From Stenotrophomonas sp. SAU14A_NAIMI4_5 (GTDB lineage: Bacteria > Pseudomonadota > Gammaproteobacteria > Xanthomonadales > Xanthomonadaceae), in the NCBI RefSeq assembly GCF_003086795.1, contig NZ_CP026003.1, forward strand, positions 2,902,579 to 2,966,578: a DNA stretch of 64,000 nt. Direction: 5' to 3'. The notes beneath the pieces were generated by a model. The model was not told the origin of the DNA. It did no database searches and saw only the letters and a list, made by a program, of their open reading frames with translations. Below, in pieces: positions 46,582 to 56,163 of the stretch. A program made the position numbers and the translations under genes. Each line of letters starts with the position of its first letter. The first letter of the stretch is position 1.

Positions 46582-48096
46582 ATGCCCGCCCCGGGTGATA
46601 TCTACGTCGTCCACAACGAACGCCTGCAGGCGTTCGTCGCCTACCAGCTGACCCACCAGGATGCGCGCGACGGCAGCCTCGCCGTGCTCACCCTGGACTG
46701 GACCGGCACCGCCCTGCCCGACCCGACGACCGTCGCCGCCATGCAGCCGGCGCGCTTCAACGACCTGCAGCAGGACGATGCGCTGCACCACCGCTGGGCG
46801 GGAAAACGACCGCCGCGCGATTTCGTGCACGTGGGCTGGCGCGCGCCACTGATCGAGGCCGCACCGAAGATATACGGGAGCTGGCCCGACGGAGCGGAAG
46901 TTGAACACCAACGCCGCTGGGATGCATTGGATCCGACTGCCGTAGAGGCCTTCAAGCACGCCAGCGCAGCACAGGAAGATCGGAGCGTGCTGCTGGAACG
47001 TGGCGAGTATCCGGTGCGCCGCTGCGCCACCCGCCTGGATGCCGCGGCCATGAACCTCGCGCCTTCGCTGAGGCTGTTCGATGCCCTGCCCTTGCTCACC
47101 AAACTGGACATCAGCGAACCAGTGCCCGGCCTGCTGCCGTGGCTGCGCACGCGTCCGCTGATCCACTCACTGGAGATCAGCCAGCTGCAGGACACCACGC
47201 TGGACCTGCGCGGCACCAGCCTGATCCAGGCCAACATCGATGCCAGCGGCCTGCGCCACCTGCATCTCAACGATGGCCTGTCCGAACTGACCCTGCACGG
47301 TACGCTCGCGCCCGACCTGCTCATCACTGCCGAGGATGACGGCCGCTGGCTGACGCTCATCAGCACCGATGCCACGCTGGCCTGGGCTGGACTGCCGGCG
47401 CTGGGCGAGCTGCAGCTGCGCGACGTGCGGGAACTGGATGGCGGACGCATCGCCGAACGCTTTCCGCAGCTGCGGGCATTGAGCATTACCGGCGCCCCTG
47501 CCGTGCTGCACGGCCTGCCACGGCTGGGTGAACTGGGGCAGCTGCATACGCTCAGTGCCAGCGATGTATTCCCGGCCGGCGAAGCAGTGTTTCCCGAACC
47601 CGGCCAGTGGCCGCGGCTGTGCCGGCTTTGGCTTCACAGCCTGCCGGCCGCACTCGGCACTACCATCCGCAAGGCTTACAAAAGCGAAGCGACAAAGGGT
47701 CTGGATCTGGATGTGGGCCAGCTGCGCACGCCGGATTGGCTGGCCGCCAACCTCGACAATCCCTTCCGCGACTGGGACGGCAGTGCGCAGGTCAGCACCG
47801 CGCAGGCGAAAAAGGCAGCCACGCTGTATCGCAAGGCCTGTTCAGAGGCGCTGAAAATTGCCGCGGAAATCCGCGACGCGGCGACATTGACCGTGGCGCT
47901 GGCGCAGGTCGGGCGTGCCTACACCGAAGGCTTCAACGCGCTGGATCGCCGCAGCGGCTTCATCGAAACCGAGGAACGCGAGCAGATCTACACGGCGTGG
48001 CTGGCCGTCGTCGATGCGGCGGAGACGCGCAGTGGAACGGCCGTGATCGACCGCGAGGTGCTGCGCGCGGCGATGAACGAGGTCCGGACGTTCTGA
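46582..48096 (+). CDS. Hypothetical protein with leucine-rich, solenoid-like middle
   Basis: 504 residues, no signal peptide or membrane helix. The N-terminus begins MPAPGDIYVVHNERLQAFVAYQLT. The middle (about 165-370) shows irregular Leu-rich units (LTKLDISEPVPGL, LIHSLEISQLQDT, LRHLHLNDGLSEL, LGELQLRDVREL) as in leucine-rich-repeat solenoids. The C-terminus is helical and charged. I do not recognise a family. Codon choice is less GC-biased than in neighbours, with several AAA and ATA-type codons. Identical REP pairs bracket the gene. It stands alone, with no operon partner. Confidence 0.75.
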   Translation: MPAPGDIYVVHNERLQAFVAYQLTHQDARDGSLAVLTLDWTGTALPDPTTVAAMQPARFNDLQQDDALHHRWAGKRPPRDFVHVGWRAPLIEAAPKIYGSWPDGAEVEHQRRWDALDPTAVEAFKHASAAQEDRSVLLERGEYPVRRCATRLDAAAMNLAPSLRLFDALPLLTKLDISEPVPGLLPWLRTRPLIHSLEISQLQDTTLDLRGTSLIQANIDASGLRHLHLNDGLSELTLHGTLAPDLLITAEDDGRWLTLISTDATLAWAGLPALGELQLRDVRELDGGRIAERFPQLRALSITGAPAVLHGLPRLGELGQLHTLSASDVFPAGEAVFPEPGQWPRLCRLWLHSLPAALGTTIRKAYKSEATKGLDLDVGQLRTPDWLAANLDNPFRDWDGSAQVSTAQAKKAATLYRKACSEALKIAAEIRDAATLTVALAQVGRAYTEGFNALDRRSGFIETEEREQIYTAWLAVVDAAETRSGTAVIDREVLRAAMNEVRTF

Positions 48097-48103
48097 GGGT
48101 CTC

Positions 48104-48165
48104 CGCCGGGCATGGCCCGGCGCTACCCGATCACCGCGCGTGGTAGCGCCGGGCCATGCCCGGCG
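48104..48165. repeat. SMAG/REP pair, right copy of an identical 62-base repeat
   Basis: Base-for-base the same as 46497-46558, in direct orientation, 1.6 kb apart. Confidence 0.88.
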
Positions 48166-48183
48166 AGCGCAGCGGCAGCGGCA

Positions 48184-48888
48184 TCAACCGCGTGCGGCCC
48201 ACCACACGCGCAGCAGGGTGCGCACCGGGGTCGCTTCAATCGGCTTGCCTGCGGCCTGCGCGGCCACGCGGGCGCGGGCCAGGCTGGACCAGACGCGGCG
48301 CGCGCGCGGGCCCGGCACGCGGGTCGCCCAGCCCTTCAGCAGGTGCTGTGCCCAACGCTGCGTGGCGTTGCTGGCGTCCTCATCCAGCAGGCTGCGGGGC
48401 ACACCGGCCACGCCGGCATCCTGCAGGCGCTGGGCCAGGGTCTGCAGCTGCACGGCACGTCCGGCGCCCTTGCGCGGCGTGTCGTTGAACAGCACCGCTT
48501 CCACGGCGGCAACCGCCTCGGCGTAGTTGGCCAGCGCGCGCTCGGCACTGGCCGCATCGAGTGCGACGGTGCGCGCCTCGACCAGGTCCGGCAGGGTCTC
48601 GGCCAGCTGCGCCCACGGTGCACGCACTGGCTCCAGCAGGCGGCCCAGCGGATGGCGCGAGCGCTGCCCGGCCCAGCTGCGCAGCTCCTCGCCCCACCAC
48701 GCCAGCTTGGCGTCGGCCGGCATCGGGTCGCCGCTGGTGTTGAGCATGTCGTCGAATTCCTGCAGCAGCGCGAACCACGCCACCGCGAGCTCGCGTTGCG
48801 ATTCGGCCACGAACGGGGCGGCCACCGACCATTCCGGCCAACGGCTGCGCCACTTGTCGAGGAAACTGTCCAGCGCGGTACTGCTCAC
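48184..48888 (-). CDS. Squalene/phytoene synthase-family protein (NDUFAF6-like)
   Basis: 234 residues, all helical. FALLQEFDDMLN and LAWWGEELRSWAGQRSRHPLGRLLEP match the pattern of the NDUFAF6-like branch, in which the aspartate-rich prenyl-diphosphate motifs are incomplete. A true synthase activity is therefore doubtful. The start is GTG at 48888, 11 bases after the gph stop; no ATG fits, and an AAGGA precedes it. Last gene of the deaminase-ubiG-gph group. Confidence 0.75.
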   Translation of the reverse strand: MSSTALDSFLDKWRSRWPEWSVAAPFVAESQRELAVAWFALLQEFDDMLNTSGDPMPADAKLAWWGEELRSWAGQRSRHPLGRLLEPVRAPWAQLAETLPDLVEARTVALDAASAERALANYAEAVAAVEAVLFNDTPRKGAGRAVQLQTLAQRLQDAGVAGVPRSLLDEDASNATQRWAQHLLKGWATRVPGPRARRVWSSLARARVAAQAAGKPIEATPVRTLLRVWWAARG

Positions 48889-48899
48889 TACGTCATTCC

Positions 48900-49595
48900 T
48901 TACGGCTGGGCCGGGGCTGCCGGCCGGGTCGGCCAGAGACTGGCCAGTTGCAGAAGTTCGGCGTTTTCCACCAGTACGTCGGCCTGCCAAGCCAGCGGAT
49001 CGTCGCTGTGCAGGCGGTAGCCCCACAGCGCCGCCACCGACGGCATGGCCGCCGCGCGTGCAGCGATGATGTCGCGCTCGTCGTCGCCGACGTACACGCA
49101 GTCTTCGGCGGCAACGCCAATGGCCTGCGCGGCGTGCAGCAACGGCAGCGGATGCGGCTTGCGCTCGGCCAGGCTGTCACCGCCCACCAGCACCGCGCAG
49201 CGCTGCTGCCAGCCCTGCTGCGGCAGGATCAGGCGCGCCAGGTATTCCGGCTTGTTGGTGACGATGCCCCACACGGTGCCTGCGGCATCCAGCGCGGCGA
49301 GCATGCCGGCCACGCCGTCGAACAGCACCGCGTGCTGGCCGATCAGCGCTTCATAGCGCTGCAGGAACTCTGGAATCAGCGCGTCGCGCTCGGCCGCGTC
49401 CAGATCCGGGAAGGCGGCGGTCAACATCGCACGCGAGCCCTTGGACACCACCGGGCGCAGCAGCGCCGGATCGATCGGCGCACGGCCGCGCGCGGCCAGC
49501 ATCGCATCGCAGGTGGCGACGAAATCCGGCGCACTGTCCAGCAGGGTGCCGTCCAGGTCGAACAGCACCGCCCGCGGGAAGCCGGCCGTGGTCAT
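48900..49595 (-). CDS. gph: Phosphoglycolate phosphatase-like HAD hydrolase
   Basis: 231 residues. HAD motifs: [14 protein letters not shown] (nucleophile and acid Asp), IVTNKP (motif II), KPHPLPLL (motif III Lys) and [10 protein letters not shown] (motif IV). Dephosphorylates phosphoglycolate or related phosphates. The ATG overlaps the ubiG stop by four bases. Confidence 0.9.
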   Translation of the reverse strand: MTTAGFPRAVLFDLDGTLLDSAPDFVATCDAMLAARGRAPIDPALLRPVVSKGSRAMLTAAFPDLDAAERDALIPEFLQRYEALIGQHAVLFDGVAGMLAALDAAGTVWGIVTNKPEYLARLILPQQGWQQRCAVLVGGDSLAERKPHPLPLLHAAQAIGVAAEDCVYVGDDERDIIAARAAAMPSVAALWGYRLHSDDPLAWQADVLVENAELLQLASLWPTRPAAPAQP

Positions 49596-50308
49596 GCAGG
49601 CTTGACCGCGTAGGCCAGGTAGTTGATGTCGGTGCGGCTGCTCAGGCGGGCGTGGTTGCGCCACGGCTCGTAGGCCATGCCGCTCACATCCACCAGCTGC
49701 ACGTCGGCCCCGCGCAGCCAGCGCGCCAGCTCGGCCGGCTTGATGAATTCCTGGTAGTGGTGGGTGCCCTTGGGCAGCAGCCGTGCCACGTACTCGGCGC
49801 CGACGATCGCCACTGCGAACGCAGCCGCGGTGCGGTTGATGGTCGACAGGAACAGGTGGCCACCGGGCTTCAGCAGGCGCTTGCAGGCCTCGATGATCGC
49901 GCCCGGATCGGGCACGTGCTCGAGCATTTCCATGCAGGTGACCACGTCGAAGCTGCCCGGCTGTTCGGCGGCCAGGTCCTCGGCGGCCTGCACCCGGTAG
50001 TCGACCTTGGCGCCGCTTTCCAGCGCATGCAGGCGCGCGACCTTGACCAGCTCAGGGGCAAGGTCAATGGCAGTGACGTCGGCACCGCTTTGGGCCAGCG
50101 CCTCGCTCAGCAGGCCGCCACCGCAGCCGATGTCGAGCACGCGCGCACCGCGCAGCGTCACGCGGTCGGCCACGTACTGCAGGCGCACCGGGTTCAGGGC
50201 GTGCAGCGGCTTCTGCGGACCGTCGGCGTCCCACCAGCGGTTGGCCAGCGCGGCGAACTTGTCCAGCTCGGCCTGATCGAAATTGGAGGAAGCGTGGGGG
50301 GCAGTCAT
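49592..50308 (-). CDS. ubiG: Ubiquinone biosynthesis O-methyltransferase UbiG
   Basis: 238 residues. SAM-binding motif [30 protein letters not shown], and the UbiG-specific N-terminus [26 protein letters not shown]. It carries out both O-methylations of the ubiquinone ring. The start at 50308 follows AAGGA; the longer upstream frame is the shadow of the deaminase gene. Confidence 0.95.
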   Translation of the reverse strand: MTAPHASSNFDQAELDKFAALANRWWDADGPQKPLHALNPVRLQYVADRVTLRGARVLDIGCGGGLLSEALAQSGADVTAIDLAPELVKVARLHALESGAKVDYRVQAAEDLAAEQPGSFDVVTCMEMLEHVPDPGAIIEACKRLLKPGGHLFLSTINRTAAAFAVAIVGAEYVARLLPKGTHHYQEFIKPAELARWLRGADVQLVDVSGMAYEPWRNHARLSSRTDINYLAYAVKPA

Positions 50309-50333
50309 GGGGAAGTCCTTGCAGCGCCGGGGT

Positions 50334-51677
50334 TCAGGCGCGGATATGACGGATGCGCTCGCGCCACTGGCGCGCGTTGGCGATGATGCCCGGCAGGTCC
50401 ATGCCGACCAGCTCGCGCTGGACCAGCTTCGGCTTGCCGGCAATCCAGACGTCGCTGACCTGCTGGCGGCCGGTGGCATACACCAGCTGCGACAGCACGT
50501 TGTGCAGCGGCTGGGTTTCCAGCGCGGACAGGTCGACACAGACCAGGTCGGCCTGCTTGCCGACTTCGATCGAGCCGATGCGCTCGCCGAAGCCCAGCGC
50601 GCGGGCGCCGCCCAGGGTCGAGGCACGCAGCGTGGTGGCCGCGTCCAGCGCGGTCGCATCGTCGGCCACGGCCTTGGCCAGGATGGCCGCGGTGCGGTTC
50701 TCGCTGAACATGTCCAGGTCGTTGTTGCTGGCGCAGCCATCGGTACCGATGGCCAGGTTGACGCCGGCGCGCTGCAGGGCGCAGGCCGGGCAGAAACCGG
50801 AGGCCAGCTTCAGGTTCGATTCCGGGCAGTGCACCACGCTGACGCCACGCTCGGCGCACAGGTGGATTTCGGCGTCGGTCAGCTGGGTCATGTGCACCGC
50901 GATCAGGCGGTCGTTGACCAGGCCGAGGCGATCCAGCCGCGCCAGCGGGCGCTGGCCGTGCAGCTTGATCGAATCGTTGATTTCCTGGGCGGTCTCGTGG
51001 GTGTGCAGGTGCACCTGCATGTCGAGCTGGTCGGACAGCATCCGCACCCGCTCGAAATTGGCGTCGTTGACCGTGTACGGCGCATGCGGCGCGAACGCGG
51101 TGCCGATCAGCGGATCGGTGCGCCACTGGTCATGCAGTTCACCGGCCTTGGCGAAGTACTCGTCGTCGGTCTTGGCCCAGGCGGTGGGGAAATCGATGAT
51201 GACCGCGCCGACCAGCGCGCGGAAACCGTGCTTCTTGTAGACCGCGGCCTGCACGTCGCCGAAGAAGTAGTTCTCGTTGGCGCAGGTGGTGCCGCCGCGC
51301 AGCATCTCGGCGATGGCCAGGGTGGTGCCGTCGGCCACGAATTCCGGCCCGATCACCGCCGCTTCCACCGGCCAGATGTGCTGCTGCAGCCAGGTCATCA
51401 GCGGTAGGTCGTCAGCGACGCCGCGCAGCAGGGTCATCGGGTTGTGCGTGTGCGCGTTGACCAGGCCGGGCATCAGCGCCGCGTCGGGGCGGCTGACCAC
51501 CTGGGTCGCGCGGAAGCGCGCGCGGGCCTCGGCACGCGGCAGGATGGCGACGATTTCGCTGCCACGCACGGCGACGGCATGGTCTTCCAGCACCACCGCA
51601 TGCGGCTCGATCGGAACGACGTAACCGGCTTCGATGAGCAGGTCGCAGGCTTCGGGGAGGTGCGGGCTATCGCTCAT
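50334..51677 (-). CDS. Amidohydrolase, 5'-methylthioadenosine/S-adenosylhomocysteine deaminase type
   Basis: 447 residues, TRZ/ATZ-type amidohydrolase. Metal ligands [16 protein letters not shown], His in AVHMTQL and Asp in [13 protein letters not shown]. The order deaminase-ubiG-gph is the same as in Pseudomonas aeruginosa, where this position holds a methylthioadenosine deaminase; that function is inferred here. Guanine or other purine-like substrates cannot be ruled out. 25 bases separate it from ubiG. Confidence 0.87.
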   Translation of the reverse strand: MSDSPHLPEACDLLIEAGYVVPIEPHAVVLEDHAVAVRGSEIVAILPRAEARARFRATQVVSRPDAALMPGLVNAHTHNPMTLLRGVADDLPLMTWLQQHIWPVEAAVIGPEFVADGTTLAIAEMLRGGTTCANENYFFGDVQAAVYKKHGFRALVGAVIIDFPTAWAKTDDEYFAKAGELHDQWRTDPLIGTAFAPHAPYTVNDANFERVRMLSDQLDMQVHLHTHETAQEINDSIKLHGQRPLARLDRLGLVNDRLIAVHMTQLTDAEIHLCAERGVSVVHCPESNLKLASGFCPACALQRAGVNLAIGTDGCASNNDLDMFSENRTAAILAKAVADDATALDAATTLRASTLGGARALGFGERIGSIEVGKQADLVCVDLSALETQPLHNVLSQLVYATGRQQVSDVWIAGKPKLVQRELVGMDLPGIIANARQWRERIRHIRA

Positions 51678-51719
51678 GCGGGCTCACTTGGCTATTGAAG
51701 AAGGGCCTGGCGGGAGGCG

Positions 51720-51863
51720 GTAGCGCCGGGCCATGCCCGGCGGCTGTCCGTTGCGGCACCATCGGCGCCGGCAACGGGTTCCGGGCGGTGCCCGGAAAAC
51801 CGAGCATGGCTCGGCTCTACAGGTAATCCGGCGCCGGGGTTGCCGGCCAGCGGCCGGCACTAC
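51720..51863. repeat. Cluster of three single REP elements of different types
   Basis: GTAG-CGCCGGGC type at 51720-51742, CCGAGC type with CTAC tail at 51800-51820, TGCCGGCC type with CTAC tail at 51840-51863. They fill the gap between the deaminase gene and efp; a separate TAATCCGGC/GCCGGATTA hairpin follows, overlapping the efp stop. Confidence 0.78.
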
Positions 51864-51883
51864 CGTAATCCGGCTGCGCCGGA

Positions 51884-52450
51884 TTACTTCACGCGCGAGG
51901 AGTACTCACCCGAACGGGTATCAACCTTGATGATTTCATCCTGGTTGACGAACAGCGGCACGCGGACCACGGCACCGGTTTCCAGGGTGGCCGGCTTGCC
52001 GCCACCGCCCGAGGTGTCGCCACGGACGCCCGGATCGGTCTCGGTGATCTTCAGTTCGACGAAGTTCGGCGGCTGCACGAAGATCGGCGCGCCGTTGAAC
52101 AGGGTGACGATGCAGGCTTCTTCGCCCTTCAGCCACTTTTCGGCGCCGCCCATGCCCGCCTTGTCGGCCTGGACCTGCTCGAAGGATTCCGGGTCCATGA
52201 AGTGCCAGTACTCGCCATCGCTGTACATGTAGTTCATGTCGGTGTCGACGACGTCGGCCACTTCCAGGTCGTCGGTCGCCTTCATGGTCAGTTCGACCAC
52301 GCGGCCCGAACGGATGAAGCGGTACTTCACGCGGGTGAAGGCCTGGCCCTTGCCCGGCTTGACGTACTCGGTGTCGGTGATGACTGCCGGTTCGTTGTTG
52401 ACCAGGATCTTCATCCCGTTCTTGACGTCATTCATGCCCACAGTGGCCAT
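51884..52450 (-). CDS. efp: Elongation factor P
   Basis: 188 residues, three-domain EF-P. The tip lysine that is beta-lysylated is in KPGKGQAF (about residue 34). EF-P rescues ribosomes at proline stretches. It is divergent from epmB, whose product makes the beta-lysine, so modification fits; epmA is not in the window. The start [12 protein letters not shown] replaces a much longer upstream frame antisense to epmB. Confidence 0.96.
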   Translation of the reverse strand: MATVGMNDVKNGMKILVNNEPAVITDTEYVKPGKGQAFTRVKYRFIRSGRVVELTMKATDDLEVADVVDTDMNYMYSDGEYWHFMDPESFEQVQADKAGMGGAEKWLKGEEACIVTLFNGAPIFVQPPNFVELKITETDPGVRGDTSGGGGKPATLETGAVVRVPLFVNQDEIIKVDTRSGEYSSRVK

Positions 52451-52510
52451 GCTCAAGCTCCTCAAATGGCAAAACCGCCGCGGGTGCGGCGAGCCGGATA
52501 GAATGGAAAG

Positions 52511-52531
52511 CCCACCGGAAGCCGGTGGGCA
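52511..52531 (+). promoter_or_regulatory. Hairpin upstream of epmB
   Basis: A perfect 9-bp stem GCCCACCGG-AAG-CCGGTGGGC followed by AACAGTTTTT, 17 bases before the epmB ATG. In the divergent efp-epmB gap it resembles a terminator or attenuator in the epmB leader. Confidence 0.55.
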
Positions 52532-52548
52532 ACAGTTTTTCTGCCCCC

Positions 52549-53589
52549 ATGATAACCGCAGGCCCCCTCTCCATGCAGCTTTCCGCCTTCCCCCGGCCCC
52601 AGTCGCCAGGCGCGCCCACGCGCTGGCAGCAGCTCTGGCGCCAGGCACTGCGCGACCCGCACGCCCTGCTGGCGCGGCTGCAGCTGGACCCGGCGGCACT
52701 GGGCGTCTCGGAGGCGGCCATGGCCCAGTTCGCCCTGCGCGTGCCGGAAGGCTTCGTGGCCCGCATGCGCCCCGGCGATGCGGCCGACCCCCTGCTGCGC
52801 CAGGTGCTGCCCATCGACGAGGAAATGCGCCCCGCACCCGGGTTCAGCTTCGACGCGGTGGGGGATGGCGCGGCCAAGAAGGCCACCGGGGTCATCCAGA
52901 AGTACCGCGGCCGTGCCCTGCTGGTGGCCACCGGCAGCTGCGCGATCAACTGCCGCTACTGCTTCCGCCGCCACTTCGACTATGGCGCGGAAAACGCCGC
53001 CAAGGGCGGCTGGCAGGAGGCCGTGGCGGCCATCGCGGCCGACCCGGACATCGACGAGGTGATCCTGTCCGGCGGCGATCCGCTGTCGCTGGCCACGCAC
53101 AAGCTGGTCGAGCTGACCGACGCCCTGCGCCAGATTCCGCACATCCGCCGCCTGCGCATCCACACCCGCCTGCCGATCGTGCTGCCCGAGCGCGTGGACG
53201 AGGAACTGCTGGCCTGGCTGGGCAGCCTGCCGTGGCCGCTGGCCATCGTGGTGCACGCCAACCATGCCAATGAGTTCGATGCCAGCGTGGATGCGGCGAT
53301 GGCACGCCTGCGCGGCCTCGGCGCGCAGCTGCTGAACCAGGCCGTACTGCTGCGCGGGGTCAATGACAGCGTGCAGGCACTGCAGGACCTGAGCGAGCGC
53401 AGCTTCGCCGCCGGCGTGCTGCCCTACTACCTGCACCAGCTGGACAAGGTCGAGGGCGTGGCCCACTTTGAAGTGGACGACACCCGGGCCAAGGCCCTGA
53501 TCGCCGGCCTGACCGCCCGCCTGTCCGGTTACCTGATTCCCAAGCTGGTGCGCGAACTGCCCGGCGACCCCAGCAAGCGCCCGGTGTAA
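52549..53589 (+). CDS. epmB: EF-P beta-lysylation protein EpmB (lysine 2,3-aminomutase-like)
   Basis: 346 residues of radical SAM. The cluster-binding [13 protein letters not shown] is central, with [13 protein letters not shown], a PLP lysine region near the C-terminus and [11 protein letters not shown]. It converts lysine to (R)-beta-lysine for EF-P. Start [11 protein letters not shown] at 52549. Confidence 0.93.
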   Translation: MITAGPLSMQLSAFPRPQSPGAPTRWQQLWRQALRDPHALLARLQLDPAALGVSEAAMAQFALRVPEGFVARMRPGDAADPLLRQVLPIDEEMRPAPGFSFDAVGDGAAKKATGVIQKYRGRALLVATGSCAINCRYCFRRHFDYGAENAAKGGWQEAVAAIAADPDIDEVILSGGDPLSLATHKLVELTDALRQIPHIRRLRIHTRLPIVLPERVDEELLAWLGSLPWPLAIVVHANHANEFDASVDAAMARLRGLGAQLLNQAVLLRGVNDSVQALQDLSERSFAAGVLPYYLHQLDKVEGVAHFEVDDTRAKALIAGLTARLSGYLIPKLVRELPGDPSKRPV

Positions 53590-53599
53590 TCGCACGACC

Positions 53600-53639
53600 G
53601 GGGTCAGATCCCTTCTCGCAGAAAAAGGGATCTGACCCC
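53600..53639. repeat. Long hairpin GGGGTCAGATCCCTT / AAGGGATCTGACCCC
   Basis: A 15-bp perfect inverted repeat with a 10-base loop, 10 bases after the epmB stop. It is a different family from the GTAG elements; it may be the epmB terminator. Confidence 0.75.
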
Positions 53640-53673
53640 AGGACATCCGTTACAACCCCGAGTGGCTCAGCCA

Positions 53674-53737
53674 GTAGATCCACGCCATGCGTGGATGGGG
53701 GTCCAGGCAGAAGCAGCCACGCATGGCGTGGCTCTAC
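53674..53737. repeat. SMAG/REP inverted pair, ATCCACGC type
   Basis: GTAG at 53674, CTAC ending 53737, between the convergent epmB and GGDEF-EAL genes. The two palindromes differ slightly (ATCCACGC and AGCCACGC). Confidence 0.82.
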
Positions 53738-53753
53738 TACCCCACGTCGTCCC

Positions 53754-55880
53754 TTACAGGCCCGAATCGATCATCCGCACCACTTCGGTGGCGGTGACCG
53801 GGTGGCTCAGCCAGTAGCCCTGGCCCAGGTCGCAGCCGCGCTGTGCCAGCAGTTCGTACTGCGCTTCCTGCTCGATGCCCTCGGCCACCACGGTAATCCC
53901 CAGCGCATGGGCCATGGCGATGATCGCCGTGGTCAGGGCCAGATCGTCCGGGTCGCGCTGCATGTCGGCCACGAAGCTCTTGTCGATCTTGACGCCGTCC
54001 ACCGGCACCTGGCGCAGGTGGCTCAGGCCGGAGAAGCCGGTGCCGAAGTCGTCCAGCCAGACCTTCACGCCGGTGCGGTGCAGCTTGTCCAGCAGCTGCG
54101 CGGCCAGCATCTCGTCGCCGATCACCGCGGTTTCGGTCAGCTCCAGGTGCAGGCGCGAGGACGGCAGCCCGGATTCGTGCAGGCACTGCGCCACCAGCGC
54201 CGGCAGTTCGCCGCCTCGCAGCTGGCGCGGTGACACGTTCACCGACACGAACAGCTCGTCGCCGGCCGCGCCACGCGGCCACTGCGAGGCTTCCATGCAG
54301 GCCGCACGCAGCACCTTCGGGCCGATCACCTCGATCAGGCCACTCTGCTCGGCCACTTCGATGAACACCGACGGCGGAATCGTGCCCAGGGTCGGGTGCT
54401 GCCAGCGCAGCAGCACTTCCACGCCCACCAGGCGGCGGTCGCGCATGCGGAAGATCGGCTGGTAGGCCAGTCGCAGCTCGCCGCGCTCCCAGGCGCCGCG
54501 CAGCTCCTGTTCCATGTGCACGCGACGCTCGACCGCGTGGTCCATCGCCCGGCTGTAGTAGCGGTAGCAGTTCTTGCCGGCCATCTTCGCCTGGTACATG
54601 GCGATGTCGCCGTTCTTCAGCAGCGTGGTGGCGTCGGCGGCGTCGTCCGGGTACAGCGTCACGCCGATCGAGGTGCCCAGGAACAGCTCCCTGCCCTGCA
54701 CCACCAGCGGCTTGCCCAGCTCGCGCACCAGCACTTCGGCCAGCAGGCGGGCATTGGTGGCCACATCGCCGTCGCCGACAAGAATGACGAATTCATCGCC
54801 ACCGAACCGCGCCAGCAGCGCATCGTCGCCGCCAGCCTCGGCCACGGCATGGCCGATGCGCTGGGCGAACTGCAGCAGGGCCTCGTCGCCGGCCTCGTGG
54901 CCCATCGTGTCGTTGACCCGCTTGAAGTCATCGATATCGGCAAACAGCAGGCCCAGCCGGTGCTTGGACGCGCGCGCGGCCATCATCCGGTGATCCAGCG
55001 CCTCGCGGAACGCCAGGCGGTTGGTCAGCCCGGTCAGTGCATCGGTGTAGGCCATGTGCCGCACTTCGCGGTCGTGGCGGGCGATCGCATCACGCATGCG
55101 CGCAAAGCCGCGCACCAGTTCACCGACCTCGTCATCGCGGGTGTTTTCCCGCAGCGGCGCCTGGTAGTCACCGGATTCGATGCGGCGCGCGGCAGCGGCC
55201 AGGTCACGGATCGGCGTCACCAGGGTGCGCTGCACATAGAGGATGACCGTCACCCCGATCACCACCAGCAGGGCCAGCATCAGCAGCAGCCAGCCCAGGT
55301 GGCGGCTGCCGACCTGCTGCAGGCGCTCGCCGAGGGTGGCATTGGCGGCCAGCTCGCGCTCCCTGACCTCGTCCAGCGCCATGCCGACGCGGACACCGCC
55401 GATACGCTGCTTGCCGACCATGATCGGCATGGTGTTGTCGAGCACGCTGGCCGACTGCTGCACCAGCAGGCCCTGCGCGGCGGTGGCTGCCTTGGCCAAC
55501 GGATCGGTCATCGGCTTGCCGAAGCCGGGCACGCCGACCGAGCCGTCATGCACCAGCCGGCCCTTGCTGTCGAACACCAGCACATAGCGCACCACCTGCT
55601 GCCTTGAGGTCGAGCGCACCAGCACGCCCACCTGGCCCAGGTCGTTGTAATAGAGCGGGTTGGCCAGCGAATCGGACAGCTCGCGCGCCAACGCCTCGCC
55701 GCGGCTGCGCACGCTGCGGTCGAACAATTCGTGGATGACGCCACCGCTGAGGCTCTTCACCTCGCTCTGCATCGTCGCCTGGCGGCCCAGCATCACCGCC
55801 AGGATCGCCACCACCACCAGCATCGCCCCGCCCATCGCGAGCAGGAAACGGGCCTGCATTCCCGAGCCGAGCCACTTCAT
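53754..55880 (-). CDS. Membrane GGDEF-EAL cyclic-di-GMP signalling protein
   Basis: 708 residues: membrane helix (about 8-30), periplasmic sensor domain (about 31-190), second helix (about 197-220), HAMP (about 220-275), GGDEF domain (RFGGDEFVI intact) and EAL domain with EVLLRW in place of EAL-LR, plus NVSPRQL, ELTETA, DDFGTGFS and KIDKSF. Both catalytic sets look complete. No RxxD inhibitory site precedes GGDEF. It could make, break or sense cyclic di-GMP. The start at 55880 follows GGAAG; the longer frame lacks a plausible beginning. Confidence 0.9.
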   Translation of the reverse strand: MKWLGSGMQARFLLAMGGAMLVVVAILAVMLGRQATMQSEVKSLSGGVIHELFDRSVRSRGEALARELSDSLANPLYYNDLGQVGVLVRSTSRQQVVRYVLVFDSKGRLVHDGSVGVPGFGKPMTDPLAKAATAAQGLLVQQSASVLDNTMPIMVGKQRIGGVRVGMALDEVRERELAANATLGERLQQVGSRHLGWLLLMLALLVVIGVTVILYVQRTLVTPIRDLAAAARRIESGDYQAPLRENTRDDEVGELVRGFARMRDAIARHDREVRHMAYTDALTGLTNRLAFREALDHRMMAARASKHRLGLLFADIDDFKRVNDTMGHEAGDEALLQFAQRIGHAVAEAGGDDALLARFGGDEFVILVGDGDVATNARLLAEVLVRELGKPLVVQGRELFLGTSIGVTLYPDDAADATTLLKNGDIAMYQAKMAGKNCYRYYSRAMDHAVERRVHMEQELRGAWERGELRLAYQPIFRMRDRRLVGVEVLLRWQHPTLGTIPPSVFIEVAEQSGLIEVIGPKVLRAACMEASQWPRGAAGDELFVSVNVSPRQLRGGELPALVAQCLHESGLPSSRLHLELTETAVIGDEMLAAQLLDKLHRTGVKVWLDDFGTGFSGLSHLRQVPVDGVKIDKSFVADMQRDPDDLALTTAIIAMAHALGITVVAEGIEQEAQYELLAQRGCDLGQGYWLSHPVTATEVVRMIDSGL

Positions 55881-56163
55881 GCCACTTCCATCCGTACGGG
55901 TCCCGACTGCACTGCCCACTCCCATCCACTGCACCACGCACGCGCGGCTGCCGGACGCTGCAGCAGCGCCCGGCCCTTCGTAGATTCTGTGACCTTGTCG
56001 ATCCGATACCACGCCCGCAGCGCGCTCGTCACGGCCGTGGCCGCGCGGACAGTCCGCCATGGAACCAGGCTCAGCAATCCCCACTGCGTTGCCTTACATG
56101 AAGCCGACACAAGCTCATCCCCCAAGGTATCCAGACAGACTACCCGAAAAAATGAGACCGTCG

